A stretch of 64,000 nt of DNA, taken from assembly GCF_018619335.1 (NCBI RefSeq), contig NZ_JAHHDX010000034.1:1-64000 (forward strand), read 5' to 3'. The notes below the pieces were generated by a model that was not told where the DNA came from, made no database searches, and was given only the letters and a program-made list of their open reading frames with translations. Position 1 is the stretch's first letter, and every line of letters begins with the position of its first letter. Both the position numbers and the translations under genes were made by a program. Below, piece after piece: positions 1-8,604 of the stretch. The stretch comes from Alteromonas sp. ALT199 (GTDB taxonomy: Bacteria > Pseudomonadota > Gammaproteobacteria > Enterobacterales > Alteromonadaceae).

Positions 1-121
1 GAAATAGGCTGGAGTTGATTATTCAACTTCTGACTGAAAGTTTCGGTAAGAATAAGATTGTTTATTGCATTCTTGGACTTATAGAAATTTAGTGAAGCAA
101 ATCTTCACTAGCAGATTTTCA

Positions 122-197
122 GTCCCCTTCGTCTAGAGGCCTAGGACACCGCCCTTTCACGGCGGTAACAGGGGTTCGAATCCCCTAGGGGACGCCA
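122..197 (+). tRNA. tRNA-Glu (anticodon TTC)
   Basis: A 76-nt cloverleaf: the 7-bp acceptor stem GTCCCCT/AGGGGAC closes it, the anticodon stem CCGCC/GGCGG encloses a loop with TTC, the T-loop GTTCGAATC is present, and CCA is encoded at the 3' end. It is followed at once by a strong hairpin and T-run, so it is the last or only gene of its transcript. No other RNA gene is visible in bases 1-121. Confidence 0.97.
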
Positions 198-202
198 TAT
201 CG

Positions 203-237
203 AAAAAACCAGTCATCCGGCTGGTTTTTTTGTTTTT
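203..237 (+). terminator. Rho-independent terminator of tRNA-Glu
   Basis: Inverted repeat AAAAAACCAG / CTGGTTTTTT with an 8-nt loop, running into a long T tract only a few bases after the tRNA CCA end. Confidence 0.9.
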
Positions 238-253
238 GTCTCCGGAAACTTTG

Positions 254-316
254 TGGACAGACACTTCTATATTTCCTTAATCACCAACCACTCTTAACTG
301 CCAGTGGACAGACACT
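254..316 (+). repeat. Two direct copies of the GGACAGACACT word
   Basis: TGGACAGACACT occurs at 254-265 and again at 305-316, both preceded by G, in the roughly 310-base gap between the tRNA terminator and the M14 peptidase gene. Both copies read in the same direction as the downstream gene. I saw nothing else convincing in 241-549: no coding frame and no clear promoter. Confidence 0.9.
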
Positions 317-549
317 CACATTTTCTTCCGCAACAAATAACTATCTAAGTATTACTAAGTAAACCTTTCATTCTTATTCTAGCGTGAACTAATCTTTTGC
401 AAAGGTAAGCCAACATGCCATTGAACAAGTAACTTTTTAGGATACGAAGCGTAAAGATCCTATGTCACAGCTGTCGATTAATCTCTTGTAAAGTAGATAC
501 GTAAGCTTACTGAGCTGTTATGATTTCTTAAATACATAAGAGGTGTTAT

Positions 550-1455
550 ATGCAGAATTATCCAATTGGGACTCCGGGTGAGCCATGGAGCGAGAAAGAG
601 AAATCGCAGTGGAAATCTCAACAGACTGTGAAAAGAAGTTACCAAGAAGAAGTACTCGATAAACTTTTCAATATTATTCCTGAAGGCTTTGAACTAAAGC
701 AGTATGGTTCTCTTCCATACGATTCTGAGCGCTATCCGTTATATGCAGTAGTTCCAAATAACTTTGATACTAAAAAGACTACAGCGCTTGTTACGGGTGG
801 AGTTCACGGTTATGAAACGAGTGGCGTGCAAGGCGCGCTTCAGTTCATTGACACAAAGTTGTCACAGTATGCAGGGCAAGTAAACGTTGTAGTTGTCCCA
901 TGTGTAAGCCCTTGGGGATACGAGACGATAAATCGATGGAATCCAATGGCACTAGATCCAAATCGTTCGTTTTATAGCGACTCTCCGGCACCAGAGTCCG
1001 CTCAGCTTATGAAGCTAGTGTCTGTCCTAGGGTTGTCGTTAACGCTTCATATCGATTTACACGAAACTACCGATACAGATAACACTGAATTCAGACCAGC
1101 GCTGGCAGCACGGGATGGCGTTACCCATGATAATTGGAATATACCCGACGGTTTCTATACGGTCGCAAACACGCCAAATCCACAAATAGAGTTTCAAAAG
1201 GCTGTGATCAACGCTGTGAAAAAAGTAACGCATATCGCTCCTGCAGATGAGAACGGCAAGATTATTGGAGCGGATGTGGTAAGTGAAGGTGTTATCTGCT
1301 ATGACAAAAAGGCTTTGTACCTATGTGGCGGTATGACAGAAGCCAAATACGTTACAACAACGGAAGTTTATCCCGATAGTGATAACGCGACACCTGAAAA
1401 TTGTAACGATGCTCAAGTAACTGCAATTTGCGCAGCACTCGATTATTTAAAATAG
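550..1455 (+). CDS. M14-family zinc carboxypeptidase-like protein
   Basis: 301 aa with no signal peptide, so probably cytoplasmic. The zinc site of the M14/succinylglutamate desuccinylase fold is visible: HGYE (H86, E89) supplies the HxxE ligands and LHIDLHET (H167/H171) the later histidine. NRWNPMALDPNRSF near 128-141 matches the substrate-binding Asn-Arg region of the family. It should hydrolyse a C-terminal amino acid or an N-acyl amide; the substrate cannot be read from sequence. The ATG follows AGAGGTG at good spacing. It is a single gene followed by a terminator. Confidence 0.8.
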   Translation: MQNYPIGTPGEPWSEKEKSQWKSQQTVKRSYQEEVLDKLFNIIPEGFELKQYGSLPYDSERYPLYAVVPNNFDTKKTTALVTGGVHGYETSGVQGALQFIDTKLSQYAGQVNVVVVPCVSPWGYETINRWNPMALDPNRSFYSDSPAPESAQLMKLVSVLGLSLTLHIDLHETTDTDNTEFRPALAARDGVTHDNWNIPDGFYTVANTPNPQIEFQKAVINAVKKVTHIAPADENGKIIGADVVSEGVICYDKKALYLCGGMTEAKYVTTTEVYPDSDNATPENCNDAQVTAICAALDYLK

Positions 1456-1487
1456 ACGCTTGAACGTTTAGACGTCTAGATGTATAT

Positions 1488-1514
1488 TGAAGCCTCTTTC
1501 AAAGGAGGCTTTTT
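1488..1514 (+). terminator. Terminator hairpin overlapping the next gene's ribosome binding site
   Basis: AGCCTC (1491-1496) pairs with GAGGCT (1505-1510) across an 8-nt loop and is followed by a T-run ending at 1514. The 3' arm and preceding bases form AAAGGAGG (1501-1508), the Shine-Dalgarno of the gene that starts at 1515. The same bases could therefore end the upstream transcript and hide the next gene's ribosome site. Confidence 0.75.
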
Positions 1515-1736
1515 GTGTTTACTTATTCTGCGGTTATTTACGACGGTAAAAAACAAAATTTAGTGCGATATGAATGCGGGACAGACACTGAGTTTGCTTC
1601 ATATCTTGAATCGCGTTTTGGTTGCCACGTTTGTTTATGGTCAAATAAAGAACTGTCGGAAAACACAATGGCGGCTATTGCTGCTTCGCATGCACAAAGT
1701 AAAAATGAAGGTTTAGATAAAACAGAAGCTTTATGA
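1515..1736 (+). CDS. Small hypothetical protein, GTG start
   Basis: 73 aa, family not recognised. The GTG start has a very strong Shine-Dalgarno (AAAGGAGG) 6 bases upstream, which supports a real gene. The protein has an N-terminal beta-like stretch (YSAVIYDGKK) and two cysteines (CHVC). A GGACAGACACT word lies inside at 1579-1589 and encodes Gly-Thr-Asp-Thr. Its TGA stop overlaps the ATG of the following DUF1289 gene (ATGA), so the two are probably translationally coupled. Confidence 0.6.
   Translation: MFTYSAVIYDGKKQNLVRYECGTDTEFASYLESRFGCHVCLWSNKELSENTMAAIAASHAQSKNEGLDKTEAL
1579..1589 (+). repeat. GGACAGACACT word inside the small gene
   Basis: Exact 11-base copy on the coding strand, read in frame as (G)TDT. 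Confidence 0.9.
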
Positions 1737-1906
1737 ACTCAACATCTCCGTGTATCGCCTTGTGTAAATTAAATGAAGATGAAATTTGCGTTGGATGCAA
1801 ACGTACTATTGATGAAATCGTAAAATGGCGGACATACACTGATAATCAAAAGCTGGCCGTTCTCGCCCGCCTAGAGAGTATAGAGAAGAATACTACTTCC
1901 CAATAA
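1733..1906 (+). CDS. DUF1289 family small Cys-rich protein
   Basis: 57 aa, read by hand because it is short. It begins MNSTSPCIALCKLNEDEICV and continues GCKRTIDEIVKW, giving the SPC-x3-C-x8-C-x2-C-x-R-T pattern and the later E-I-x-x-W of the DUF1289 family, small proteins with four cysteines expected to bind metal or an Fe-S cluster. Its ATG overlaps the stop of the preceding gene by ATGA. The codons for W-R-T-Y-T contain a near copy of the dispersed word (GGACATACACT, 1830-1840). Confidence 0.85.
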   Translation: MNSTSPCIALCKLNEDEICVGCKRTIDEIVKWRTYTDNQKLAVLARLESIEKNTTSQ

Positions 1907-1979
1907 TGTGATAATGATGAGCTAAAATTTGACGTTGTAACCCAAGTAAGAAACCGTTTTACAACAACCTCCTTTTTAG

Positions 1980-2130
1980 TGGACAGACACTCAAGCTTTA
2001 ACTCATCGCTTTAGCCGAAAATCCACATACTCACAGATAGGCTCACAGATAGGCTCATGGACAGACACTTACTCATCATTAGTACAATTCCCTTCAGCAG
2101 TGCCGTTAGTCGATTAAAGCGGACAGTCAC
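1980..2130 (+). repeat. Three same-direction copies of the dispersed word before dusC
   Basis: TGGACAGACACT at 1980-1991 and 2058-2069, and the T-form GGACAGTCAC at 2121-2130. A 13-base direct duplication (GGCTCACAGATAG-like) lies between them at about 2030-2055. The gap 1907-2227 holds no gene that I can see. Confidence 0.85.
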
Positions 2131-2227
2131 AAAGTTTATAAACTAAGCAGCAAAACCTGGCTGATATAAACGCTTTTTGCTAAACTCCCGCGCCAATTTT
2201 GTGTTCTATTAATCTGAGACGTTTGTA

Positions 2228-3166
2228 ATGAAAGTAATGCTTGCCCCTATGGAGGGCGTTGTTGATCACTTAATGAGAGATATGCTTACTCGCGTGGGTG
2301 GTTTCGATCAGTGCGTTACTGAATTTGTTAGGGTAGTTGATCAAAAGTTACCGAAGAAAACGTTTTATAGACTTTGTCCTGAACTCCACAACGGCGGCAA
2401 AACTCCATCAGGCGTACCAGTTCGAGTTCAACTATTAGGGCAACATCCACAATGGCTTGCGGAGAATGCACAAACAGCTATAGAACTGGGCTCTCCAGGT
2501 GTTGATCTGAACTTTGGTTGCCCTGCCAAAACAGTTAATAAGAGTAAGGGCGGGGCGGTATTGTTGAAAGAGACCCAAACCCTTTACAACATTGTGAAAG
2601 CCGTAAGGGATGCTGTTCCTGAGGAAATCCCAGTTTCAGCCAAAATCAGGTTAGGTTTCGAGGATAAGTCTTTAGCTATCGACAATGCGATTGCTATTAC
2701 CGAAGCTGGTGCCTCTGAGCTTGTTGTTCATGCGCGAACTAAAACAGAAGGCTACAAACCACCGGCTTATTGGGATTGGATAGCGAAGATTAAACAGCAC
2801 ACTACTATCCCCATTGTAGCAAATGGCGAAATTTGGAATGCCGAAGACGCCCAGCGCTGTCAGAACCAATCAGACTGCACTAATCTAATGATAGGGAGAG
2901 GAGCTTTAGCAATGCCTAATTTGGCATTGAGTATCAAAGAAGGTATAGAGCCTATGCCATGGTCTGAATTGGCAGCATTGCTGATACAGTATTCTGGCTA
3001 CGAGATTTTTGGTGATAAAGGCAAATATTACCCTAATCGAATTAAACAGTGGTGCGGCTATTTAAAAAGACAATACCCTGAAGCTGAAACACTATTTAAC
3101 GACATCAGACGTCTCACGAACTCTCATGACATCGTTGACGTACTGGCTCGCCAAGCTGATATTTAG
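2228..3166 (+). CDS. dusC: tRNA-dihydrouridine(16) synthase DusC
   Basis: 312 aa, the usual length for DusC. An FMN-dependent TIM barrel reduces uridine 16 in tRNA with NADPH. The start MLAPMEGVVD carries the FMN-phosphate region, NFGCPAKTVNKSKGGA contains the catalytic cysteine (C98), and VHARTKTEGYKPPAYWDWI plus the C-terminal Lys/Arg-rich helical segment match DusC rather than DusA or DusB. The start codon has only a weak Shine-Dalgarno. It stands alone and converges with the transposase gene. Confidence 0.92.
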   Translation: MKVMLAPMEGVVDHLMRDMLTRVGGFDQCVTEFVRVVDQKLPKKTFYRLCPELHNGGKTPSGVPVRVQLLGQHPQWLAENAQTAIELGSPGVDLNFGCPAKTVNKSKGGAVLLKETQTLYNIVKAVRDAVPEEIPVSAKIRLGFEDKSLAIDNAIAITEAGASELVVHARTKTEGYKPPAYWDWIAKIKQHTTIPIVANGEIWNAEDAQRCQNQSDCTNLMIGRGALAMPNLALSIKEGIEPMPWSELAALLIQYSGYEIFGDKGKYYPNRIKQWCGYLKRQYPEAETLFNDIRRLTNSHDIVDVLARQADI

Positions 3167-3192
3167 CTAAATAATGTCGTTGCTTTACCGAA

Positions 3193-4167
3193 TCAAGATA
3201 AATATTTCTGAGCATTAGAAACGTTAGGGCGACATGCCCTTTGGCAACACCTAGCAAAATTTTCCATCATTTCTGGGCAGCCAACAGGACCGGTGAAGAG
3301 GGTTTCAAAGTTACTGGTCACTAATTGCCAGTTTTCTTTTGTCATCCCAAGTTTATTGAGCAAACGGTTAGGTAGTTTTGGCATTTTATAGCTACTAACA
3401 TTCCGCTCTGAATTCAACGTATCAGTAACAAGTTGCAAGTAATCTGTAAATGCGAAGGGCAGGCTCACAGCTTGCTTTTTCTTACTATCATTAAACGGCA
3501 TCAGAAACTTAGGTTCTTTATTCGAACGTTTGGCATTCAGGCGATATTGGATACTTGTATGGTAAGAGTTGCGTAGCGTCGTTGCTATTTTTGCTCGAAT
3601 AGGATTCAAATCGACGTAAGCCATTACAGTGGCTAGTGCTTTCTCATCAAGTATGGCTTGAGACCTAAACCTTCTTTCCCAGAAGTAGCCTTTACATTCA
3701 TCTTCTTTGTTAGCTCTTCGAGCAATATATTCATTGAGCATGCGCATAAACCAGCTGATGCTTTGAAGTCGCTCTCGATATATAACAGATAGTGATTTTA
3801 ATTCTACAAGTTCATCAGATGTTACTGAATCAAAGTTTTCTAAATATCGCTGCACTACAGGGGGACATTTATAAAACATTCTCCATCGAAGCAAGACCTC
3901 GTCCATCGTCCAGCCTTCAGCTCTGCCCTTTGCTATATGCAATACCACATGAATGTGGTTGTGCATAACAGCGTAAGCGCATAAGTCGATGGAGAAAGCT
4001 TGCGATAGTTTATGGAGCCTGTCTTGAATCCATTTTCTTCTATGCTCATAGTCTATACCAGTGCGGGCGTCGCGACCACAAAGGTAAGATTGCCTCACGC
4101 AGCGAGAAATGCAGTGGTAATAAGGCGTAACATCAGAATTTATTTGTTTGTAACGAGGTAAAGGCAT
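3193..4167 (-). CDS. RAYT / IS200-like HUH transposase (REP-associated tyrosine transposase)
   Basis: 324 aa. It opens with the PRYKQI...TPYYHCISRCVR stretch typical of Y1-transposase (RAYT) proteins of marine gammaproteobacteria. The HUH metal motif is HNHIHVV (H71, H73), and AYVDLNPIRA (Y184) contains the probable catalytic tyrosine. The C-terminal part ending in a Cys/Arg-rich stretch is typical of these single-copy chromosomal RAYTs. Such enzymes nick single-stranded DNA and, in other genomes, go with REP repeats. No IS ends or target duplications flank it; copies of the GGACAGACACT word lie 170-270 bases upstream of its start. It appears intact. Confidence 0.85.
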   Translation of the reverse strand: MPLPRYKQINSDVTPYYHCISRCVRQSYLCGRDARTGIDYEHRRKWIQDRLHKLSQAFSIDLCAYAVMHNHIHVVLHIAKGRAEGWTMDEVLLRWRMFYKCPPVVQRYLENFDSVTSDELVELKSLSVIYRERLQSISWFMRMLNEYIARRANKEDECKGYFWERRFRSQAILDEKALATVMAYVDLNPIRAKIATTLRNSYHTSIQYRLNAKRSNKEPKFLMPFNDSKKKQAVSLPFAFTDYLQLVTDTLNSERNVSSYKMPKLPNRLLNKLGMTKENWQLVTSNFETLFTGPVGCPEMMENFARCCQRACRPNVSNAQKYLS

Positions 4168-4339
4168 GTCCGTATCCCAAATTTGTTTAAAAGTATTATG
4201 GGATTTACGGCGTTAATTTTAAGTGGTCTTTGGGACAGTTTTGATGTTGGTAGAGAATGATTGCTTTTAATAAGTGCTATTTGAACCGAACTTCTACGAT
4301 GATGGCTAGCAAAAATCAAAGAAATAGAATAGAAAATTA

Positions 4340-4439
4340 TGGACAGACACTCGAAGCCGGTAGTGGACAGCTATCAAACATTGCGAAAAACAATTAGATA
4401 ATAAAAAGGACGGTCACCCATTTTTCTAAGTGTCTGTCC
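4340..4439. repeat. Inverted doublet of the dispersed word upstream of the RAYT gene
   Basis: TGGACAGACACT at 4340-4351 (+) faces AGTGTCTGTCC at 4429-4439 (-). Between them are degraded copies: GTGGACAGCTATC from 4363 and GGACGGTCACC at 4409-4419. The group sits between the 5' end of the transposase gene and the 3' end of the next minus-strand gene. Confidence 0.85.
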
Positions 4440-4464
4440 CTAATATTCAACTTATAAAAAGAAC

Positions 4465-4647
4465 TTACACGTACACATCAATGCTAGAACCCACACGTCC
4501 ATAATTAGTATTTGATGTCTGCTGCGTACTTTGGGGCTGAGTCTCACGATTTTCTTGCACGCTACGCTGCTCAGCCTGCTGAGCAGGTCGCTGAGGCGAT
4601 TCTAGAACAGTGGAAACTGGCGCAGAGTTAACAGAAGAAACGTCCAT
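4465..4647 (-). CDS. Small Gln-rich hypothetical protein
   Basis: 60 aa from the ATG at 4647, which has ACGAGG 8 bases upstream; an in-frame TTG two codons earlier is less likely. The sequence starts MDVSSVNSAPVST and has a low-complexity Gln/Ser/Thr/Glu-rich middle and the end GRVGSSIDVYV. No signal peptide or membrane segment. I do not recognise a family with certainty; it is likely disordered. Confidence 0.5.
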   Translation of the reverse strand: MDVSSVNSAPVSTVLESPQRPAQQAEQRSVQENRETQPQSTQQTSNTNYGRVGSSIDVYV

Positions 4648-4693
4648 AAACAAACCTCGTATTTAAGCGAATTGCCAACTAAGCGTAGCACAT

Positions 4694-5350
4694 TTATTGA
4701 GCTTTAAGAATTAAACTTCTTAAGTGTCTGTCCATAAACTCGGCGATTAGTGGTTGAGCGTCCGCATTTGGATGAATACCATCGTTTTGCATTAAGTTCT
4801 TATTCAGCGCTATGTCTTCAAGAAAAAAGGGGATTTTTTGAACGTCCTGAGCTTCCGCTACTTTTGTGAAGTTTTGCGTAAACATCTGTGTGTATCGCTT
4901 GCCGTAATTAGAAGGAATTTGCATTTCTTGCAGAAATACCACCGCATCATTATCTTTTGCAACGCTTACCAACGAATCCAAGTTACCTTTGATCTTGCCG
5001 ATATTATGGCCCTGAAGGCCATCATTACCTCCTAGTTCAATTAAAACATGAGTAGGGGTGTGTTGCTCTAATAAACGAGGAAAGCGCGCTAAACCACCGT
5101 CAGTGGTTTCTCCGCTTACCGCAGCATTTACAATATCAATCGGAATGTTGTCGTCTTGCCACATTTTTTGTAACAAACTGACCCATCCCTGATGTTGCTG
5201 CAATCCATAAGCCGCGGATAAACTGTCTCCTAAGATAAGTAAAACCGCATTTTCGCTTGTGTCGCCCTGCTCGGCTTGATCTGATAGCGCTTGAAAGGGT
5301 ATTAAAAGAATGAGTAAAAAAGCGAACAAATAACGAAATTTAACAAACAC
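4694..5350 (-). CDS. tesA: Multifunctional acyl-CoA thioesterase I / lysophospholipase TesA
   Basis: 218 aa from a GTG at 5350 preceded by AAGAGG (10-base spacing); a longer reading frame exists but runs into the divergent ybbA gene. The N-terminus (FVKFRYLFAFLLILLIPFQALSD) is a signal peptide, so the enzyme is periplasmic. SGNH-hydrolase blocks are visible: GDSLSAAYG (nucleophile Ser), GGNDGLQG, and DGIHPNADAQ (Asp/His). It hydrolyses acyl thioesters and lysophospholipids. The last codons (DRHLRS) contain an exact copy of the dispersed word. Divergent from ybbA, as in E. coli. Confidence 0.9.
   Translation of the reverse strand: MFVKFRYLFAFLLILLIPFQALSDQAEQGDTSENAVLLILGDSLSAAYGLQQHQGWVSLLQKMWQDDNIPIDIVNAAVSGETTDGGLARFPRLLEQHTPTHVLIELGGNDGLQGHNIGKIKGNLDSLVSVAKDNDAVVFLQEMQIPSNYGKRYTQMFTQNFTKVAEAQDVQKIPFFLEDIALNKNLMQNDGIHPNADAQPLIAEFMDRHLRSLILKAQ
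4723..4734 (-). repeat. Dispersed word inside the tesA 3' end
   Basis: AGTGTCTGTCCA on the plus strand, so the tesA coding strand reads TGGACAGACACT, translated as DRH. Confidence 0.9.
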
Positions 5351-5366
5351 GAATTGATGACCTCTT

Positions 5367-6065
5367 ATGATAAAAGCAAATGCTGTAACCAAAGTAGTGG
5401 ATACGAGCGAAGGTTCACTGCAGATCCTTCGTCCTATTTCTTTTGAAGTCAAGTCTGGTGAGTCCGTTGCCATTATTGGCGCGTCAGGTTCTGGTAAGTC
5501 AACCCTTTTAGGGCTATTGGCAGGGCTCGATCAAGTTACAGAAGGAGAAATATTTCTAGATAACGAAGCACTTCACAGTATGAATGAAGAAGAGCGTGCT
5601 ATTTTAAGAGGAAATAAAGTGGGCTTTATTTTCCAAAGCTTTATGTTAGTTCAAAGCTTAACAGCGCTTGAAAACGTTATGTTGCCAGCAGAAATCGCAG
5701 GCCTTGATAATCCTAAAGCGCTTGCTCTAGATATTCTTGAGCAGGTTGGTTTAAAGCATCGCGCGCATCACTTCCCTAATCAGTTATCGGGAGGCGAGCA
5801 ACAGCGTGTTGCCATAGCGCGTGCCTTTATTACTTTACCTAAAATACTTTTCGCCGATGAGCCTACCGGCAACCTAGACGCTAAAAACAGTGAAAAAATA
5901 GAAGCTCTTCTATTTGAAATGAATAGAGAAAAAGGCACAACGCTTATCCTCGTTACTCACGATAACGAGCTTGCAGAACATTGTGATAGGCAACTCACCA
6001 TGAATGCGGGAGAGCTTGTTGAAACGACCGGCGCGAACACAATAAACAGAAAAGAGGCAGTGTAG
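5367..6065 (+). CDS. ybbA: ABC transporter ATP-binding protein YbbA (LolD/MacB-like)
   Basis: 232 aa. Walker A is GASGSGKST (38-46), the signature LSGGEQQRVAIARA begins at 140, and Walker B plus the Glu is ILFADEPTGNLD near 160-171. It pairs with the large FtsX-like permease that begins directly after its stop. Its start is only 16 bases from the tesA start on the other strand, so the two promoters must lie within each other's genes. No clear Shine-Dalgarno is seen. Confidence 0.92.
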   Translation: MIKANAVTKVVDTSEGSLQILRPISFEVKSGESVAIIGASGSGKSTLLGLLAGLDQVTEGEIFLDNEALHSMNEEERAILRGNKVGFIFQSFMLVQSLTALENVMLPAEIAGLDNPKALALDILEQVGLKHRAHHFPNQLSGGEQQRVAIARAFITLPKILFADEPTGNLDAKNSEKIEALLFEMNREKGTTLILVTHDNELAEHCDRQLTMNAGELVETTGANTINRKEAV

Positions 6066-8588
6066 ATGTCGACGTCTTTCAATTTAGGTTGGCGGCTTTT
6101 CAAGCATGAGGCTCGGCGCGGCGAACTCACCATTATATTGCTAGCTATTGTGTTATCTGTAGCGGCCGTGTTGTCGCTGTCGCTGTTTAGTGAGCGCTTG
6201 CAAGGAGCACTTAAGTCTCGCTCTGCAGCATTTATTGCAGCAGATGCTCAGCTTCGCTCAGACGACCCCATAAACGAAGAATGGTTAACTAGAGCGCAAG
6301 AACAAGGGCTTGCGACTGCAAAGCAAGTGGCGACACGCTCAATGGTATTTAAAGGCGACGAGATGTCGCTTGTCGATTTGCGAGCGGTAAATAGCGCGTA
6401 CCCCCTTAAAGGGACGGTCAATATTACCGATCAGCCTTTTGGAGAAAAACGTGCTACTGCAGAACTGCCACAGCCAGGTGAAGCCTGGGTTCAGTCTCGG
6501 CTTTTTCAGAGTTTAGGGCTCACTATTGGCGATGACATAGAAATTGGCGATGGCAATTTTACTGTCACGCATGTGTTGGTAGACATTCCTGATGCAGGTT
6601 TTAGTGTATTTAACACCGACCCAATCGCTCTTATTAATTTAGATGATTTGGATAAAACCGCGATTACCGGGCCAGGAAGCCGCGCCCGTTATGTTGGCTT
6701 TTTTGCTGGCGATTCAGGCGATATAGAAAGTTTCAACACCTGGTTATTGCCCCAGCTGAATGACGATTTACATTCGTGGCGGACAGTCGAAGATGATGAG
6801 TCAGCAATAGGACGCTCTGTAGCAAGTGCCGAGCGCTATTTTTTGCTGGCAAGTTTGTTAGCAATAGTATTAGCAGCGGTTTCAATTGCGGTTGCTGCTC
6901 AGCGTTATGCCCAGCGTCACTTTGACCCAGTAGCAATAATGAAAACCTTAGGGGCAACAAGCAACACAATCCGAAAAGTGTATTTGTTCCAAATTTTATT
7001 CATCACTGGGCTCGGTATTTTTATCGGCCTCGTTGTTGGTTTTATCGGTCAGCAAGTGGTGGTTTCGCTTGTAGCGGATAGAGTGGATGTATCTCTTGAC
7101 GTTTGGCACTGGCGACCACTTTTGATTGCCGTTGCTACAGGTGCTACCTGCGCTTTGCTTTTTTCTTTGTACCCTCTATTACAGTTATTTTCCGTGCCCC
7201 CACTTCGCGTATTGAGAAAAGACATCTCGGCGAATCTTCGCTCCAGAACCATTCAGTTTGTGGCTTCTGGCGGCGCGATATTTTTATTGATGTGGATGTA
7301 CAGTCGCGATCTAAAAATTAGTGCTATTTTATTCGTGTCTGGTGCCGCGCTCGTTCTGGGGCTGCTTGGAGCAACCTATATCTTGATTGCTATTGGCCGC
7401 AAGCTGGGCAGTGGCAGAATGGGCCCATGGCAATTAGCTTGGGCTCGTATAAAGCGCCGAGCTATGGACAACAGTGTGCAGCTTATTAGCTTCTCAGTCA
7501 CGATAATGCTGCTTCTAGTAGTGCTAGTAATGCGAAATGACATGGTTTCACAATGGCGTTCGCAATTACCCGAAGGTACACCAAACTACTTTTTGATAAA
7601 TATCACCCCGGACATACGGCCAGAGTTGGACAGACACTTCTCTGACAATGGCGTAAGTATCGAAGAGTTTTATCCTGTCATCCGTGGGCGATTTGTTTCG
7701 GTAAATGGGGAAGGGGTAAATACTGAAGTTTCTAAAGAAGACGAGCCAAATCGAGATGGTCGAAGAGGCCTAGGTAGAGAAGCGAACTTAACGTGGGGTA
7801 ACTCGTTACAAAAAGAAAACGAGATTATCGACGGGAGTTGGCATGGCTACGAGGATAAGCAATACAACGAAGGGTGGTTCCCTGTTTCTGTTGAAGAAGG
7901 TGTTGCTGAAAGATTAAATATTGAAATGGGCGATAGGCTTACTTTTAACGTGGGAAGCGAAATTGTTGAAACGAAAGTAACGAGTATTCGTACCGTTAAC
8001 TGGCAGACCATGCAGCCTAATTTCTTTTTCGTTATTCATCCGGATGCGATGGCAGCGTTTAGCCCGACATACATTACTAGTTTTTATCTGCCCACCGATA
8101 GAAAGGCTGAGTTAACGAACCTCCTAAAGCCGTTTTCGTCAATCACAATGTTTGATGTAGACGCTCGAATAAACCAACTTCGAGAGATTGTGGACCAGGT
8201 TTCTGTCGCCGTTGAGTTTATTTTGGTACTGGTTTTGATGGCGGGAAGTCTAGTACTGATCGCTCAGGTACAGGCGAGTATGGATGAGCGCAAGCAGGAA
8301 ATAGCCATACTTCGCACACTTGGTGCTAAGGGCGGTCTAATAAGGAAAAGCGTGATTTTTGAGTTTGTTATCATCGGTGTAGTCGCAGGTTTTATGGCTG
8401 CAATGGCCAACGAATTAAGTCTATACTTACTGCAAACCACAGTATTTCAAATGGAAGCGAGTTTGCATCCAGAGTACTGGGCTATAGCACCGAGCGTCGG
8501 CGCCATTGTTGTAGGCATATTAGGAGCGTTTGGTTGTTATCGACTGCTCACGCTTAATACTGGTCAGATGCTAAGGAATATGGTTTAA
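6066..8588 (+). CDS. ybbP: FtsX/MacB-like ABC permease YbbP
   Basis: 840 aa, about the length of E. coli YbbP. There is an N-terminal membrane segment near 25-45, a large periplasmic domain, a central set of helices at about 255-440, a second soluble domain and a last FtsX core near 700-835 with the characteristic ERKQEIAILRTLGA. It forms the membrane half of the YbbA-YbbP exporter; the substrate is not established. ATG immediately follows the ybbA stop, with AGAGGCAG as ribosome site. The word TGGACAGACACT encodes LDRHF in its second soluble domain. Confidence 0.9.
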   Translation: MSTSFNLGWRLFKHEARRGELTIILLAIVLSVAAVLSLSLFSERLQGALKSRSAAFIAADAQLRSDDPINEEWLTRAQEQGLATAKQVATRSMVFKGDEMSLVDLRAVNSAYPLKGTVNITDQPFGEKRATAELPQPGEAWVQSRLFQSLGLTIGDDIEIGDGNFTVTHVLVDIPDAGFSVFNTDPIALINLDDLDKTAITGPGSRARYVGFFAGDSGDIESFNTWLLPQLNDDLHSWRTVEDDESAIGRSVASAERYFLLASLLAIVLAAVSIAVAAQRYAQRHFDPVAIMKTLGATSNTIRKVYLFQILFITGLGIFIGLVVGFIGQQVVVSLVADRVDVSLDVWHWRPLLIAVATGATCALLFSLYPLLQLFSVPPLRVLRKDISANLRSRTIQFVASGGAIFLLMWMYSRDLKISAILFVSGAALVLGLLGATYILIAIGRKLGSGRMGPWQLAWARIKRRAMDNSVQLISFSVTIMLLLVVLVMRNDMVSQWRSQLPEGTPNYFLINITPDIRPELDRHFSDNGVSIEEFYPVIRGRFVSVNGEGVNTEVSKEDEPNRDGRRGLGREANLTWGNSLQKENEIIDGSWHGYEDKQYNEGWFPVSVEEGVAERLNIEMGDRLTFNVGSEIVETKVTSIRTVNWQTMQPNFFFVIHPDAMAAFSPTYITSFYLPTDRKAELTNLLKPFSSITMFDVDARINQLREIVDQVSVAVEFILVLVLMAGSLVLIAQVQASMDERKQEIAILRTLGAKGGLIRKSVIFEFVIIGVVAGFMAAMANELSLYLLQTTVFQMEASLHPEYWAIAPSVGAIVVGILGAFGCYRLLTLNTGQMLRNMV
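7627..7638 (+). repeat. Dispersed word inside ybbP
   Basis: Exact TGGACAGACACT on the coding strand, read as DRH, in a soluble-domain loop. Confidence 0.9.
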
Positions 8589-8604
8589 GTCTGCATTTAA
8601 AGAT

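Noticed and set aside
1-121. Partial rRNA or second tRNA at the left edge
   Set aside because: No cloverleaf or rRNA-like conserved stretch can be recognised.
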